A DNA stretch of 64,000 nt. Origin: Lottia gigantea. Its lineage: Eukaryota; Mollusca; Gastropoda; Lottiidae. The notes beneath the pieces were generated by a model. It was not told the origin of the DNA. It saw only the letters and a program-made list of their open reading frames with translations, and did no database searches. The first letter of the stretch is position 1. Every line of letters begins with the position of its first letter. This document shows, piece by piece, positions 54,036 to 64,000 of the stretch. The translations under genes and the position numbers were made by a program. Location of the stretch: NCBI RefSeq assembly GCF_000327385.1, contig NW_008708518.1, forward strand, positions 79,438 to 143,437. Direction: 5' to 3'.

Positions 54036-54190
54036 GGGGTCTTATTCTCCTAAACTGAACCAGATTTTAAGAGATACAGTATTCTGATTGGATAATAAAA
54101 TTAAATTTAAAATCAATATTAGTGATTGACCAATCAGATGACTGGAACACTAAAATCATCTTAAAGTTAAGTTTTCGAGAATAAGGCCCC
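54036..54190. mobile_element. MITE-like family 2, complete copy near the ASB 3' end
   Basis: The cleanest copy: starts ggggtcttattctcctaaac and ends ttttcgagaataaggcccc, so the outer 14 bases are inverted repeats with one mismatch. The inner pair is ttctgattggataat and gaccaatcagatgac. 155 bases, opposite orientation to the copy at 42288. Confidence 0.7.
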
Positions 54191-54525
54191 AGGTTATTTA
54201 TTCGTAGTCGGACTCGATTGGAGAAAGGTTGTAGACAGGTTGTTACAGATTTAGGGTTTGGTTTGCGGTTTGGATTGTTAGTGCTTGGTTTATTAAGCTA
54301 CAAGTTCACTATGCAGTTCAGTTCCTATTAAAAAAAGCAGAACAACAGTCGTTAGATTCAGCATTAACAGATTTCAGTTATCTGTACTCACAGGTTGTCA
54401 TTCATCAGTTCAAATACATTAGTCCTCAAATATCTAGTTATTTATAGATTCTGTCAAGTCTCATGTCCCCCTTTCCTTACTTTCACAAGTAGTTAGATAA
54501 TACAACAAGGATATTAAATATATAT

Positions 54526-54531
54526 TTTATT
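54526..54531 (-). terminator. AATAAA overlapping the ASB stop codon
   Basis: On the minus strand the end of the frame reads GTA CAA TAA AAT, so the TAA stop lies within an AATAAA hexamer. If used, cleavage would leave a 3'UTR of only 10-30 bases. No other AATAAA occurs in the next few tens of bases. Confidence 0.5.
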
Positions 54532-57500
54532 GTACAAGAAGATAATTTTTTAAAACAGCAGGTAGTGGAAGTTCATCTTTAACAAGCAATAACCTTTCTT
54601 TTAAAACAGAACGTATCATATATCTACAGGTTGATTTTAATGTTCGGGGATTATGACTGTATTCTTTAACAATGTCTATTAGTTTCTGATCACAGTTAGA
54701 TGATTCACTGTATAGTTTATGAAGCTGATGAAGACCAGTCAAACCTAAAACAGGTTGAAATATTCCAAACAGTCGTATAAGAAAAGACTTAGAGGCTCTA
54801 GGTAAGATTTTCTTGATCCATATTGTGCAGAATTTATTTAAACTTGGAATATTTCGTCCTAATCTTACTAAAGTCTGTAAGACAAGAAAATCATCTTCTT
54901 TCAATTGTCCTGACGGGTTTAAATGTCTTAATAATTCCATATGTACTGTCATATTACCTACAAATATAAACAACATCAAGTTAATACATGGAAATACTAA
55001 ACTTTTATACTTCATAAACCCTTTCAACACTGAGTGAAAATAAAAATAAAACATCATATACCCTGAACTCCAAGTAATAAGGGTAAAGTCACTCAGTAAC
55101 GGTCAGTTTACCTGGGTTAATATAGTGTAATGATGTGCAAGGTAATCCAGCCACTAGGGTTGAAAGTGTTTCTAGGCTTTATGCATCAAAGGACAATGAG
55201 TAAACAAACTGTTGACAGTGACAACAAGTGTCTCATTAGGAGAGAAATAAATAACAATATCAATAAATAAATGCAAAGCAAAACCCGAAATAAAAAAAAA
55301 ACATTTTGACAAAACATTGGTAGCAGCTAATGAGGAAGTATATCAATCATCAAACAATATCCTTATCTTTGCATGTGGATTCCATAAACAGCTAACAAAC
55401 CCCATGGTAACATTAGTTGTATGTGAAGGTGTTTTGAGATTTTCTAATTGATGGCCGATAGTAGATAGTATATATTAACCATACCTTGTTTATCAGGTTC
55501 ACTAGGAGACAGACCACTATAAATTAACTGATATAGAATCTCTTTACGAATACAGTTATCTTGTTTATTATTCAATATTATATGATGTACGGCTGAAAAA
55601 CACAAACAACAAAATCAATACTGTTTTATCAAAACTGGCTAAAAGATATCATCAGTAAAAACAGTATCTTCACAATGTCAAATTATTACAACAACCTTCG
55701 TGCTGCGATTTGCTTGGGTTGTACGCCTATGAATATAGCCAGTAAGAGCCTTCTTTATTTTACATGGGTCAGAATTAGGTCTTATACACCAAACTAACAT
55801 GGTCCTGTCTAACATTCAGTCCAAGGGAACAATATAACGAAAGAATGAAAAGAAATTGTCAGGAAGAAATATAATTTACCAGTATAATGAGATTCATCTT
55901 TAATATAAACATTACAACCACTATCTATCAACACTTGTACAATCACTAAACTTTCTGGTGATTCACATCCACAGGCTTTCATCAACGCCGTCATTCCTGT
56001 AAATATCAGAGTAGAAATTAAACAAAAAACAATCAACTATTGCTGGATTATACAATTAAGACATTCCCAAACTGAAACAATAGAATGGGTGATAACAAAT
56101 AATTACACCAAGTTTCGTCTAATTCCGTCTAGAATTGTGTCTTCTAGGGTGTTTGCTCAGAATGTTACAGCAGATATCTAAGGAAATGGCAAGATGCTGG
56201 ATCCCCGTGTCAAGGAGTCAAATCCATAACTTTGTAGAAAATTTCCAAAATAGAAAGTAGGGGAAATAACTGTATATACAGCCAAATTGTTGCATTTTTC
56301 TGTCGGTAGCAAGTTTGATTGTCGTCTGCAAAAAGATTAGATGCCATTGATGGATTTGAATTCTTTTTCGGTGAGAAAAATACTGATGCCACAACACATG
56401 CTTCTGAGCCCCCCCTTTGGCTCTGCCACTTGATGTAGGCCTACTTTGCACTTTTCTAACACAATGTTTTAATTGTATTAAATAATAATAAATTCAATAA
56501 TTCATGTAACTAGACTTATAACAAGGGGAATAACTCTCTACCTGCATTATCTTGAGCATCAATAGCACAACCTGCCTCTATAAGGGAGATAACTCTCTGT
56601 GACGAAGTTGTAACAGCCATATGTAATGGTGTGGTCCCGAATCTATCTGTCACATCTAAATCTGCTCCAGAATATAACAACGTTTCAAAAATCTCATCAC
56701 TCTCTGTAATGGAAATTACAAAAATAACCTACAATAAACCATTACTATCTGTCCCCAATATGTTTATGAACATTTTTTGTTCTTCTTCTCTACTAGGGGC
56801 CCACTGGGGGCTGTCAAATAGCATTTACTTAGCCCCTCTTTCCAAAAGTTTTGGCTCACTATACCAATTTGTGAGTAACGATAGCTTGCCAGGCACTCCT
56901 ACTTGCAGCTGTCCGAAATGATAACAGAGTCTTTGGTTTGTGACTAAAATAGAAATTGTCTCATACTTCATATGTATATATGTTTTTACTAAGTCAAGGG
57001 CAATAACTCCTTACCTATTGCAGGTTTACTCTGAGTGGAATAATGAAGTGGATATTTATCATGTTCATAGCAATAGTTAGGATCAATACCACTAGCTAGA
57101 ACTCGATGAAACGCTTTCAACTGACATTTCTGAATACTCTGTACTAATTTCTTCTCATATTGTGATAATAATTGTTGAGGTTTTTCATGCTCCTGAAAAA
57201 TTCATTCAAAATATTTCATAGTTTTACGTCTTTCCTGCCCCTGATTGTGCTAATAATAATACTATAAAGTGTGCAATGGAGTGCAGGAAAACTGTTGTAT
57301 TAACATAGCCTAAACACACAGGGCCTCTTATTGTACCATCCAAAAGGCTGGCCTAATCGGCTAATGACATGCCCATTTCTAACTGAAACAAGCATATTAT
57401 CATAGAATTTCAATATCTTATAGAGCAAAAGGGTATAGTCTGAAATGAAATGAATGGAGTTTTGCGTCCTACATTTCTGCACCTTATTGGACTTATGCAG

Positions 57501-57806
57501 ACGGGCAACGCCATGCTATGCAGTGTGCAATGAGGGAAATTTCGTCAGGCAGGCAGGCCTACCGGCTACCAGTAAGAAAAAAAGTAGATCTACTGAAACC
57601 TAAAGATATTTCAGGCTGCAACTTAATAATTAACAAATATAAACAGATGAAATTAACATTCAGCAGTCAGACGAATTGGGAAATATAACAATATTAATCT
57701 TCCTTAATCCTGTAATTAAAAAACTAACTTCAATTTCATCACGAATGTCTCGATAGTCAGCCATTGAAAATATCTCCAAACTAATCGATAAATCTTTGAT
57801 CAACAT
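54527..57806 (-). CDS. Ankyrin-repeat and SOCS-box (ASB) family protein
   Basis: ASB proteins are substrate receptors of Cullin-5/Elongin-BC ubiquitin ligases. Six coding exons on the minus strand: 57729-57806, 57015-57192, 56542-56703, 55880-55996, 55485-55592 and 54527-54957; 357 aa. About five ankyrin repeats run from residue 45 to 215 (for example TPLHMAVTTSSQRVISLIEA and MTALMKACG), with introns repeatedly in phase 1 before the repeat-start Gly/Thr. A helical stretch follows, then a C-terminal SOCS box of about 40 residues: BC-box TLKSTCRYMIR (L-x3-C-x3-I) and Cul5-box ELPLPAVLKNYLL. The first coding exon starts MLIKDLS, and a second in-frame Met follows at residue 15. I could not assign a numbered ASB orthologue. 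The stop codon overlaps an AATAAA. It is convergent with SET, about 2.5 kb between stops. Confidence 0.88.
55664..55830. repeat. Family 1 MITE end fused to a copy of another dispersed repeat
   Basis: 55667-55750 matches the left end of family 1 (tatcttcacaatgtcaa, then gcctatgaatatagcc). It is followed directly at about 55750-55830 by a single copy of the 87-bp sequence that is tandemly repeated at 12588-13050 (acatgggtcagaattaggtc, acatggtcctgtctaacatt). In an intron of the ASB gene. Confidence 0.55.
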
Positions 57807-59616
57807 TTTGTCAGTTTATGGCCTCCATTTTGAAAGAGATTTTCCAAATGGCTTTTAGATGAATTTTGCAAATCATTTCCATTTTGTAAAAGTCAAAAAT
57901 TTTACTAGAAAGGGGCTATTTCTTTATTTCTGTCATTGACCTACTTATTTCTTTATCGGTTGGTATGTACGAGAAAATAAATGGTGGCGATTATCGAGTG
58001 CCAAGAATTCGTCTGCAAATGTTCCACTTGAATTAGGTGAGTAAATCTTTGTTTCTGGCATTGTTTTACCTCATGACGTCTGCACAAATTTATGGTCTTT
58101 CATTTTTCGGTAGAAATTTTGTGTCGTTTTGGCTGGCTTTTTTCTAGAAATGTCTCATGTCACGCCACTTAACAAAACTGAAATTTTACATGATTTGGCC
58201 GACTCCTGACACTGCCGGTCTGCAATATTATTGTCGTGGTGTCTGTAAAGTGTCAACTTGCCATGTATTGCAAGGGGATGGGGTATTTGGGGAGGGTTCA
58301 TTTAGTGACCATGGGCTCTATGTGTAGAGATACCTTCGAGGTGTTACCATTTGTCGCCTTGGAAAATTTATCAGAGTCAGGTACACACTGTCAAGATCTC
58401 CTTCAAGAATTTTAACTCAATACATCTCTTGCTATTTGGAAAACGGCACATATTCTCTGCAGGCCTGCAGCCAGATTTGATTGTTCGGAGGGATTAATAA
58501 TATTTCCGGAGGGGCAATAATGTTTAGTTCCAGTAATTAATGGAATAAGTCAGTTGTCAGAATATTTTCAGGGGGCCAATTCTTTCAGGGGTCATTTCCC
58601 CTGTAGGTACTGGTCTGACTCTGCAAACGATTTTAAAAGTTTATCATTGACTGATTGTATTTGAGTGCCCATTGATATATTGGTGTCATTTTTCTGTACG
58701 AAAATAAAACATATAACTTCTTGAGTATTCACCTTTCCCTTATGAACTGCTCAAGTGAAACATGGTAGAATATGTTAAAGTTTGTTGAAGAATCTATGAT
58801 CAAAGTATTGAAGGAGTATCAAATCCATGAGTGTCCAGAATTACCCTGTTTGAAAGTTAAAATGTCGATCTTTATTTGTTGTCATCTATGTAATTGTTTA
58901 TTGTTTGTTTTGTGTTTTGGTTGTATTATCAATGAGGGGTAGAATGGAAGACAGGCCTATCAGTGGGTACTCATGATGTTATCTTGATGCTCATCGATAT
59001 TATACACGATTAAATGTCAAAATGACGACTCACCAATTTAAGATACTCTGTGATATATAGTAAAGATATTTATAGAAATAGAAATTTGAAATATTTTTAA
59101 AGGAATTATGCGATTTAGTACATTTCTAGTATTTCTTAAGATTATTTACATATATTCAAGACTCAAATTAACACCACGAAAATGCCAACTATTCCTCTTT
59201 TAGTTTAAATTGGATTATACATATGCAAATATATTTGGGAATTAGAGATCATCAGGCTCAAATTTCAGAAAAATAAATTTAATAATTTAAACTCAATTTT
59301 CAATCAATCTAAGAAAGTTGTTTATATTTTCTATGAGTGTAGATAACATAATATCAAACTTTTCACTAGACTGATTGATATAGTGACACATCAAATAAAA
59401 ACACATAAAAACTATGTGAGTGAAAACTTTAAGATAAAAAAAAATTATTTTTAGAAACCAGCATGATAAGTTTTTCTTGTTATCTTTTTATTTACTTGTT
59501 GTTTATTGTTGTTGTCATGGTGAATCAACAATGTAACACATCAATGGAATTTTCTCTCTTATAATTTCATGATTGACAGGCTGGCATAGTGATGATAACA
59601 CAAACAATACAAAATC

Positions 59617-61279
59617 TCTACTTTCAATTTATTTTTAACATTGTTTTATTAATATAGGCCAAACTCTAATACAGGTATAGACTTAGTACTTTCTACTTTT
59701 AATTTATTTTTAACATTATCTATAGCAGCCTAATTCTAATACAGGTAAAGATTTTCTCCACTTTCAGTTTATTTTTAACATTATCTATAGCAGCGTAATT
59801 CTAATACAGGTAAAGATTTTCTCTACTTTCAGTTTATTTTTATCATTATCTATAGCAGCCTAATTCTAATACAGGTAAAGATTTTCTCTACTTTCAGTTT
59901 ATTTTTAACATTATCTATAGCAGCCTAATTCTAATACAGGTACAGATTTTCTCTACTTTCAGTTTATTTTTAACATTATCTATAGCAGCCTAATTCTAAT
60001 ACAGGTAAAGATTTTCTCTACTTTCAGTTTATTTTTAACATTATCTATAGCAGCCTAATTCTAATACAGGTACAGATTTTCTCTACTTTCAGTTTATTTT
60101 TAACATTATCTATAGCAGCCTTATTCTAATACAGGTACAGATTTTCTCTACTTTCAGTTTATTTTTAACATTATCTATAGCAGCCTAATTCTAATACAGG
60201 TACAGATTTTCTCTACTTTCAGTTTATTTTTAACATTATCTATAGCAGCCTAATTCTAATACAGGTACAGATTTTCTCTACTTTCAGTTTATTTTTATCA
60301 TTATCTATAGCAGCCTAATTCTAATACAGGTACAGATTTTCTCTACTTTCAGTTTATTTTTAACATTATCTATAGCAGCCTAATTCTAATACAGGTACAG
60401 ATTTTCTCTACTTTCAGTTTATTTTTAACATTATCTATAGCAGCCTAATTCTAATACAGGTACAGATTTTCTCTACTTTCAGTTTATTTTTAACATTATC
60501 TATAGCAGCCTAATTCTAATACAGGTACAGATTTTCTCTACTTTCAGTTTATTTTTAACATTATCTATAGCAGCCTAATTCTAATACAGGTAAAGATTTT
60601 CTCTACTTTCAGTTTATTTTTAACATTATCTATAGCAGCCTAATTCTAATACAGGTACAGATTTTCTCTACTTTCAGTTTATTTTTATCATTATCTGTAG
60701 CAGCCTAATTCTAATACAGGTAAAGATTTTCTCCACTTTCAGTTTATTTTTAACATTATCTATAGCAGCCTAATTCTAATACAGGTACAGATTTTCTCTA
60801 CTTTCAGTTTATTTTTAACATTATCTATAGCAGCCTAATTCTAATACAGGTACAGATTTTCTCTACTTTCAGTTTATTTTTAACATTATCTATAGCAGCC
60901 TAATTCTAATACAGGTAAAGATTTTCTCTACTTTCAGTTTATTTTTAACATTATCTATAGCAGCCTAATTCTAATACAGGTACAGATTTTCTCTACTTTC
61001 AGTTTATTTTTAACATTATCTGTAGCAGCCTAATTCTAATACAGGTACAGATTTTCTCTACTTTCAGTTTATTTTTAACATTATCTATAGCAGCCTAATT
61101 CTAATACAGGTACAGATTTTCTCTACTTTCAGTTTATTTTTAACATTATCTATAGCAGCCTAATTCTAATACAGGTACAGATTTTCTCTACTTTCAGTTT
61201 ATTTTTAACATTATCTATAGCAGCCTAATTCTAATACAGGTACAGATTTTCTCTACTTTCAGTTTATTTTTATCATTAA
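59617..61279. repeat. Minisatellite, 65-bp unit, about 25 copies, with splice-like signals
   Basis: Each unit contains ttttctctactttcag, then tttatttttaacattatcta, tagcagcctaattctaatac and ag/gtacag or ag/gtaaag. The first copies are diverged, the rest almost uniform; the main variant is gtaaag versus gtacag. Largest array in the window. Confidence 0.93.
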
Positions 61280-61857
61280 TTCTTTAATAGGTGAGGCTTA
61301 TTAAGAAAATAAATTTAATTGTGTGTACAGAAATAGTATCTTATTATACTTTTATTTTACATAAATTTTACGTTAGGCCTGATTCAAATCAACATGTTTC
61401 AGGTTCTGTTTTAATATTTATAGGCCTGATTTTTGTGCAGGTGCGGACATAGCATTGTTAAAAAAAATGGACAATAATTTTCTTAATAAAGTATAAAAGT
61501 ATTTAGACCAAATTAAAAAAGATTTGAGAATTGCTAATTTGATATATACCTAATTACGTTACCAGTATCATACGCAGATATTTTTGAAATTTTAAAATAG
61601 AATTTGGTAATTAGGTAAGCTCTAATGCTTTAAGTCAGAGATTTTCTGTGAGGTTTTATTTTTGAAAAGTGTCACAGGTGTTATTAAGGAATCAATGAAA
61701 TCTGTTGGTTTTTATTGTTGATATTTTGAGGTTAACCATCTGTTTTTCTTCCATGATGGCTTAAGATAAGAATTTGATTTTGAGACCAGTATCGATGTAT
61801 ATAGTCTTATCAATTAATAGGTTGATCTTAATGTTATAATCAGATGGAACAATAAAC

Positions 61858-62010
61858 CCTGGCTGTGCACGTTAAAGATCCCTCGACAGTTGGAAATAGA
61901 AAAAGAGTAGGCTAATGCTGCTGTCCTGGCAAAATTTTCCTAATTGAACCCTGCATGGCGTTACCCGTCTTCATTAAAGTAGGATGTAAAACTCCATTCA
62001 CATCATGTTC
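61858..62010. repeat. Dispersed SINE-like repeat, longest copy
   Basis: Contains ggctgtgcacgttaaagatc, ctcgacagttggaaatag, gctgctgtcctggcaaaat, ccctgcatggcgttacccg and a final gtaaaactccattcacat. The cgttaaagatccc motif is common in animal SINE bodies. Partial relatives are listed under 18302-18430. Confidence 0.55.
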
Positions 62011-62584
62011 TTTTTTTGATATTATGAAATAGGTGATGAATTTTTAACGAGCTCTCAACACACAAATCATTGAATCATGATAATGCAATTAAAATTGATG
62101 GTGAATATCAGTGATACCTGATTAATATATTGATTGATTGATATTGATCTATTGATCTATTGATTTATTGGTATATTGATGTGTAGTTTAAACACAGATA
62201 GAATAATTAAAGTTAAATATAGACATCCTGATATAAAAACTGTATCATTGAAATCTCACAATATGTAAAAACATGATTCAAGTTCTGTTTTAATATTTCA
62301 TTATACCAAAGTGTAATTATTTAGTTGAATATAATACTGTACTAAACTAGTGTCCAAAAGAAACGATACCAACTTATTTTCAAAATTGTTTTTTACTAAG
62401 TGAATTGTCTAATATGAAAACATGCCAATTCATATTGCACATCCCAAACACAGCATAGTCGATAAAAATACCGGGAACACGTGAAAGTGACATTTCCCTG
62501 TCTAGCATGTTCTGCACGTGCATAAAAACTGTATAAAACGGCTGATCAGACACGTTGATATCACAGCAACAAAAAGAACAAGAT

Positions 62585-63887
62585 ATGCCACGTTTGACAG
62601 CCATCGAGAGAGAGAGAGCCGTCCAACAAGTAGCGACACACGTCGACGTCGCCAGAAGGTTGGGCTGCGCACGCATCACTATCACCAGGTTGATGCAGCG
62701 GTTACGTCAGACAGGTCAGACGTCAGACAGGCCCAGGAGTGGAAGACCACGAGTAACCACGCCCCGTGAAGATCGTTACATTCGAGTATTACACCTGAGG
62801 AACCGCACCATAACAGCGACGTCCATGGCGGCTACAGCACTGGGACACAGGATCAGTCGACAGACCGTCTACAGGAGACTACGGCAGTATGGTATCCGAC
62901 CACGTCATCCCTACCGCGGACCGCTCCTGACGCCTGGACACCGGAACAACAGACTGATCTGGGCCAGGTGAGTTCGACGTTGGCAACGGCGGGACTGGGC
63001 ACGTGTTATGTTCTCTGATGAGAGCAGATTCCTCATCTTCAAAAACGATGGACGGCAGCTTGTATACCGACGATTTGGTGAGCGTTTGGTGCCTAACTGT
63101 ATCCAACAGGTCCGGCCGTTTGGAGGTGGAGGGTTAATGGTTTGGGGTGGCATATGTGGTGACATCAAAACGAGGCTTGTCGTAATTCGTGGAAACCTTA
63201 ATGCACAGCGTTATATTGATGACATCCTACGGCCTGTTGTGGTGCCCTTTATTCAGCAACACCCTCGTGGACTCCTTTTCCATCATGACAATGCAAGGCC
63301 ACACACAGCAAGATTGACACAGAACTTCCTTGCCAACGCCAACGTACAGGTTTTGCCATGGCCCGCTTGTTCACCGGACATGAATCCCATCGAGCACTTA
63401 TGGGACCACCTCGATCGGCAAATCCGCCATGTGCCGTGTCGTGTGCCGCGCCGTGTGCCCTCAGTAAATGTCAAAAATATTTAACACAGAACAATCAATA
63501 AATATCACAAGAAATTGGACGGATCAAGAATTATGGTTATCTTTTTTTTTTAAAAACAATAGTTATTGCCCTTGTCTAAACTAAATATGACTGACAATCA
63601 ACAATATATCACAAGGTATTGGACGGTTGGAATTTACTTCAACTTTATCATTTGAGGAATATAATCTACAATTTTTAGAAAGTTACTGTCCTTGTATAAA
63701 GTAAGCATATGAATTATAATCAATACTCCGTCGCCGTGTGCCTCCAGTCAACGTCCAGGACTTGGAAGGATATCTCCTCGAGGAATGGCAACGCATCACT
63801 CCCAACGTCATCAGACGTTTGACGGCATCAGTCAGTAGGCGTGTTCTGGCATGTAATGATGCTCACGGTGGACATACCCACTACTGA
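62585..63887 (+). pseudogene. Tc1-like transposase, DD34E, interrupted
   Basis: Transposase of the Tc1 family: cut-and-paste integration at TA. It starts MPRLTAIERERAVQQ; a paired-like helix-turn-helix (DVARRLGCARITITRLMQRL) is followed by the GRPR minor-groove motif, a second helix-turn-helix (RISRQTVYRRLRQYGI), and then the DDE domain: SDESRF (first Asp), GGGGLMVWGGI, LFHHDNARPHTA (second Asp) and SPDMNPIEHLWD (Glu), the last two separated by 34 residues. The frame has one internal TGA at 62969-62971 between IWAR and VRRWQRRDW, and a 283-bp AT-rich block after residue RRVP at about 63460, after which the true C-terminus (RRVPPVNVQDLEGYLLEEW to GGHTHY, TGA at 63885-63887) resumes. All three catalytic residues remain. 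With only two breaks it is a young, inactive copy. Confidence 0.88.
63449..63755 (+). repeat. AT-rich block inside the transposase with flanking imperfect 24-bp repeats
   Basis: Positions 63449-63472 and 63732-63755 are copies of the same 24 bases (beginning cgccgtgtgcc) with four differences, 283 bases apart. Between them is AT-rich sequence unlike the transposon. It contains two related halves, each with a motif like atcacaagaaattggacgg and then agttattgcccttg, the latter also found in the dispersed repeat in SET intron 3. The flanking copies are too diverged to be a fresh target duplication. Confidence 0.6.
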
Positions 63888-64000
63888 CTTGACTTTGTGA
63901 CGTGTGGTGTGACATTTCCCGTTGTTTCTGTGATCAGTGCTCTAACGAAATGTTCTTTTTTCGACCCCACCCATCTTTAAAGGCTTGTCATATTGGTTGT

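Larger units (their letters stand above)
51985..54525. other. SET 3'UTR and spacer to the convergent ASB gene
   Basis: After the SET poly(A) signal there is about 2.3 kb of AT-rich spacer with three family 2 MITE copies. An 86-codon frame at 52457-52717 is AT-driven and not convincing as a gene. Confidence 0.55.
57807..62344. other. ASB upstream region and non-coding DNA up to the transposon
   Basis: The ASB promoter and 5'UTR should lie at about 57810-58000. A tgaattag/gtgagtaa donor-like site at about 58037 could end a 5' exon of a divergent plus-strand gene, but no further exon is seen. The 65-bp array fills 59617-61279. A dispersed repeat lies at 61858-62010. No coding region is recognised. 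Confidence 0.5.
62345..64000 (+). mobile_element. Tc1-type (Tc1/mariner superfamily) DNA transposon, right end outside window
   Basis: The transposase-bearing element is more GC-rich (roughly half) than the AT-rich surroundings, a sign of transfer or recent arrival. About 240 bases of leader precede the reading frame and include a TATA-like gtataaaa near 62532. The left end seems to lie in the stretch around 62345-62370 (gtgtccaaaagaaacgatac), but no inverted copy of it is reached by base 64000, so the terminal repeats and flanking TA cannot be confirmed. Confidence 0.8.

Overview
The window is AT-rich, intron-containing metazoan nuclear DNA. Protein similarity plus a very high load of minisatellites and dispersed repeats suggests a lophotrochozoan, most likely a gastropod mollusc such as a limpet; that is an inference from style, since no species marker is present. 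There are two assembly gaps (9658-9707, 24231-24865). Nothing prokaryotic is present: no operons, CRISPR or IS elements.

Layout. (1) 1-3846: the 3' part of MED22 (+), with only its last two coding exons inside the window. (2) 4810-8270: RHBDD1/RHBDL4, an ER rhomboid protease (+, five coding exons). (3) 11860-19320: a six-exon tektin-family gene (-), probably TEKTL1/CCDC105. (4) 20028-40601: a taperin/phostensin-family PP1-docking protein (+, three coding exons, first intron about 15 kb), head-to-head with the tektin gene across about 0.7 kb. (5) 48529-51984: SET/TAF-I/I2PP2A (+, six coding exons). (6) 54527-57806: an ankyrin-repeat SOCS-box (ASB) gene (-, six coding exons), convergent with SET. 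(7) 62345 to beyond about 63890: a Tc1-type DNA transposon with a damaged DD34E transposase.

Every splice junction I assigned is GT-AG and phase-consistent, and each joined frame is open. The genes do not form a pathway in the bacterial sense. There are loose links: SET inhibits PP2A while taperin docks PP1, MED22 and SET are nuclear, and the tektin and taperin genes share a promoter region with a candidate RFX X-box. From memory, the human relatives of MED22, SET and taperin lie in 9q34, phostensin in 6p21 and TEKTL1 in 19p13, which are arms of the MHC paralogon, so the block may preserve ancient linkage.

The non-coding part is dominated by at least fourteen tandem arrays with units of 18-88 bp, all in introns or intergenic DNA, plus at least two palindromic MITE-like families, a tRNA-derived SINE-like family and other dispersed repeats. 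The most unusual non-coding items are a 65-bp array in which each unit carries an acceptor-like and a donor-like splice signal 42 bp apart, a 32-bp array built around a perfect palindrome, an 18-bp array with an exact 360-bp higher-order duplication, and a minisatellite that looks derived from the terminal repeat of a MITE. I found no clear new multi-gene system.
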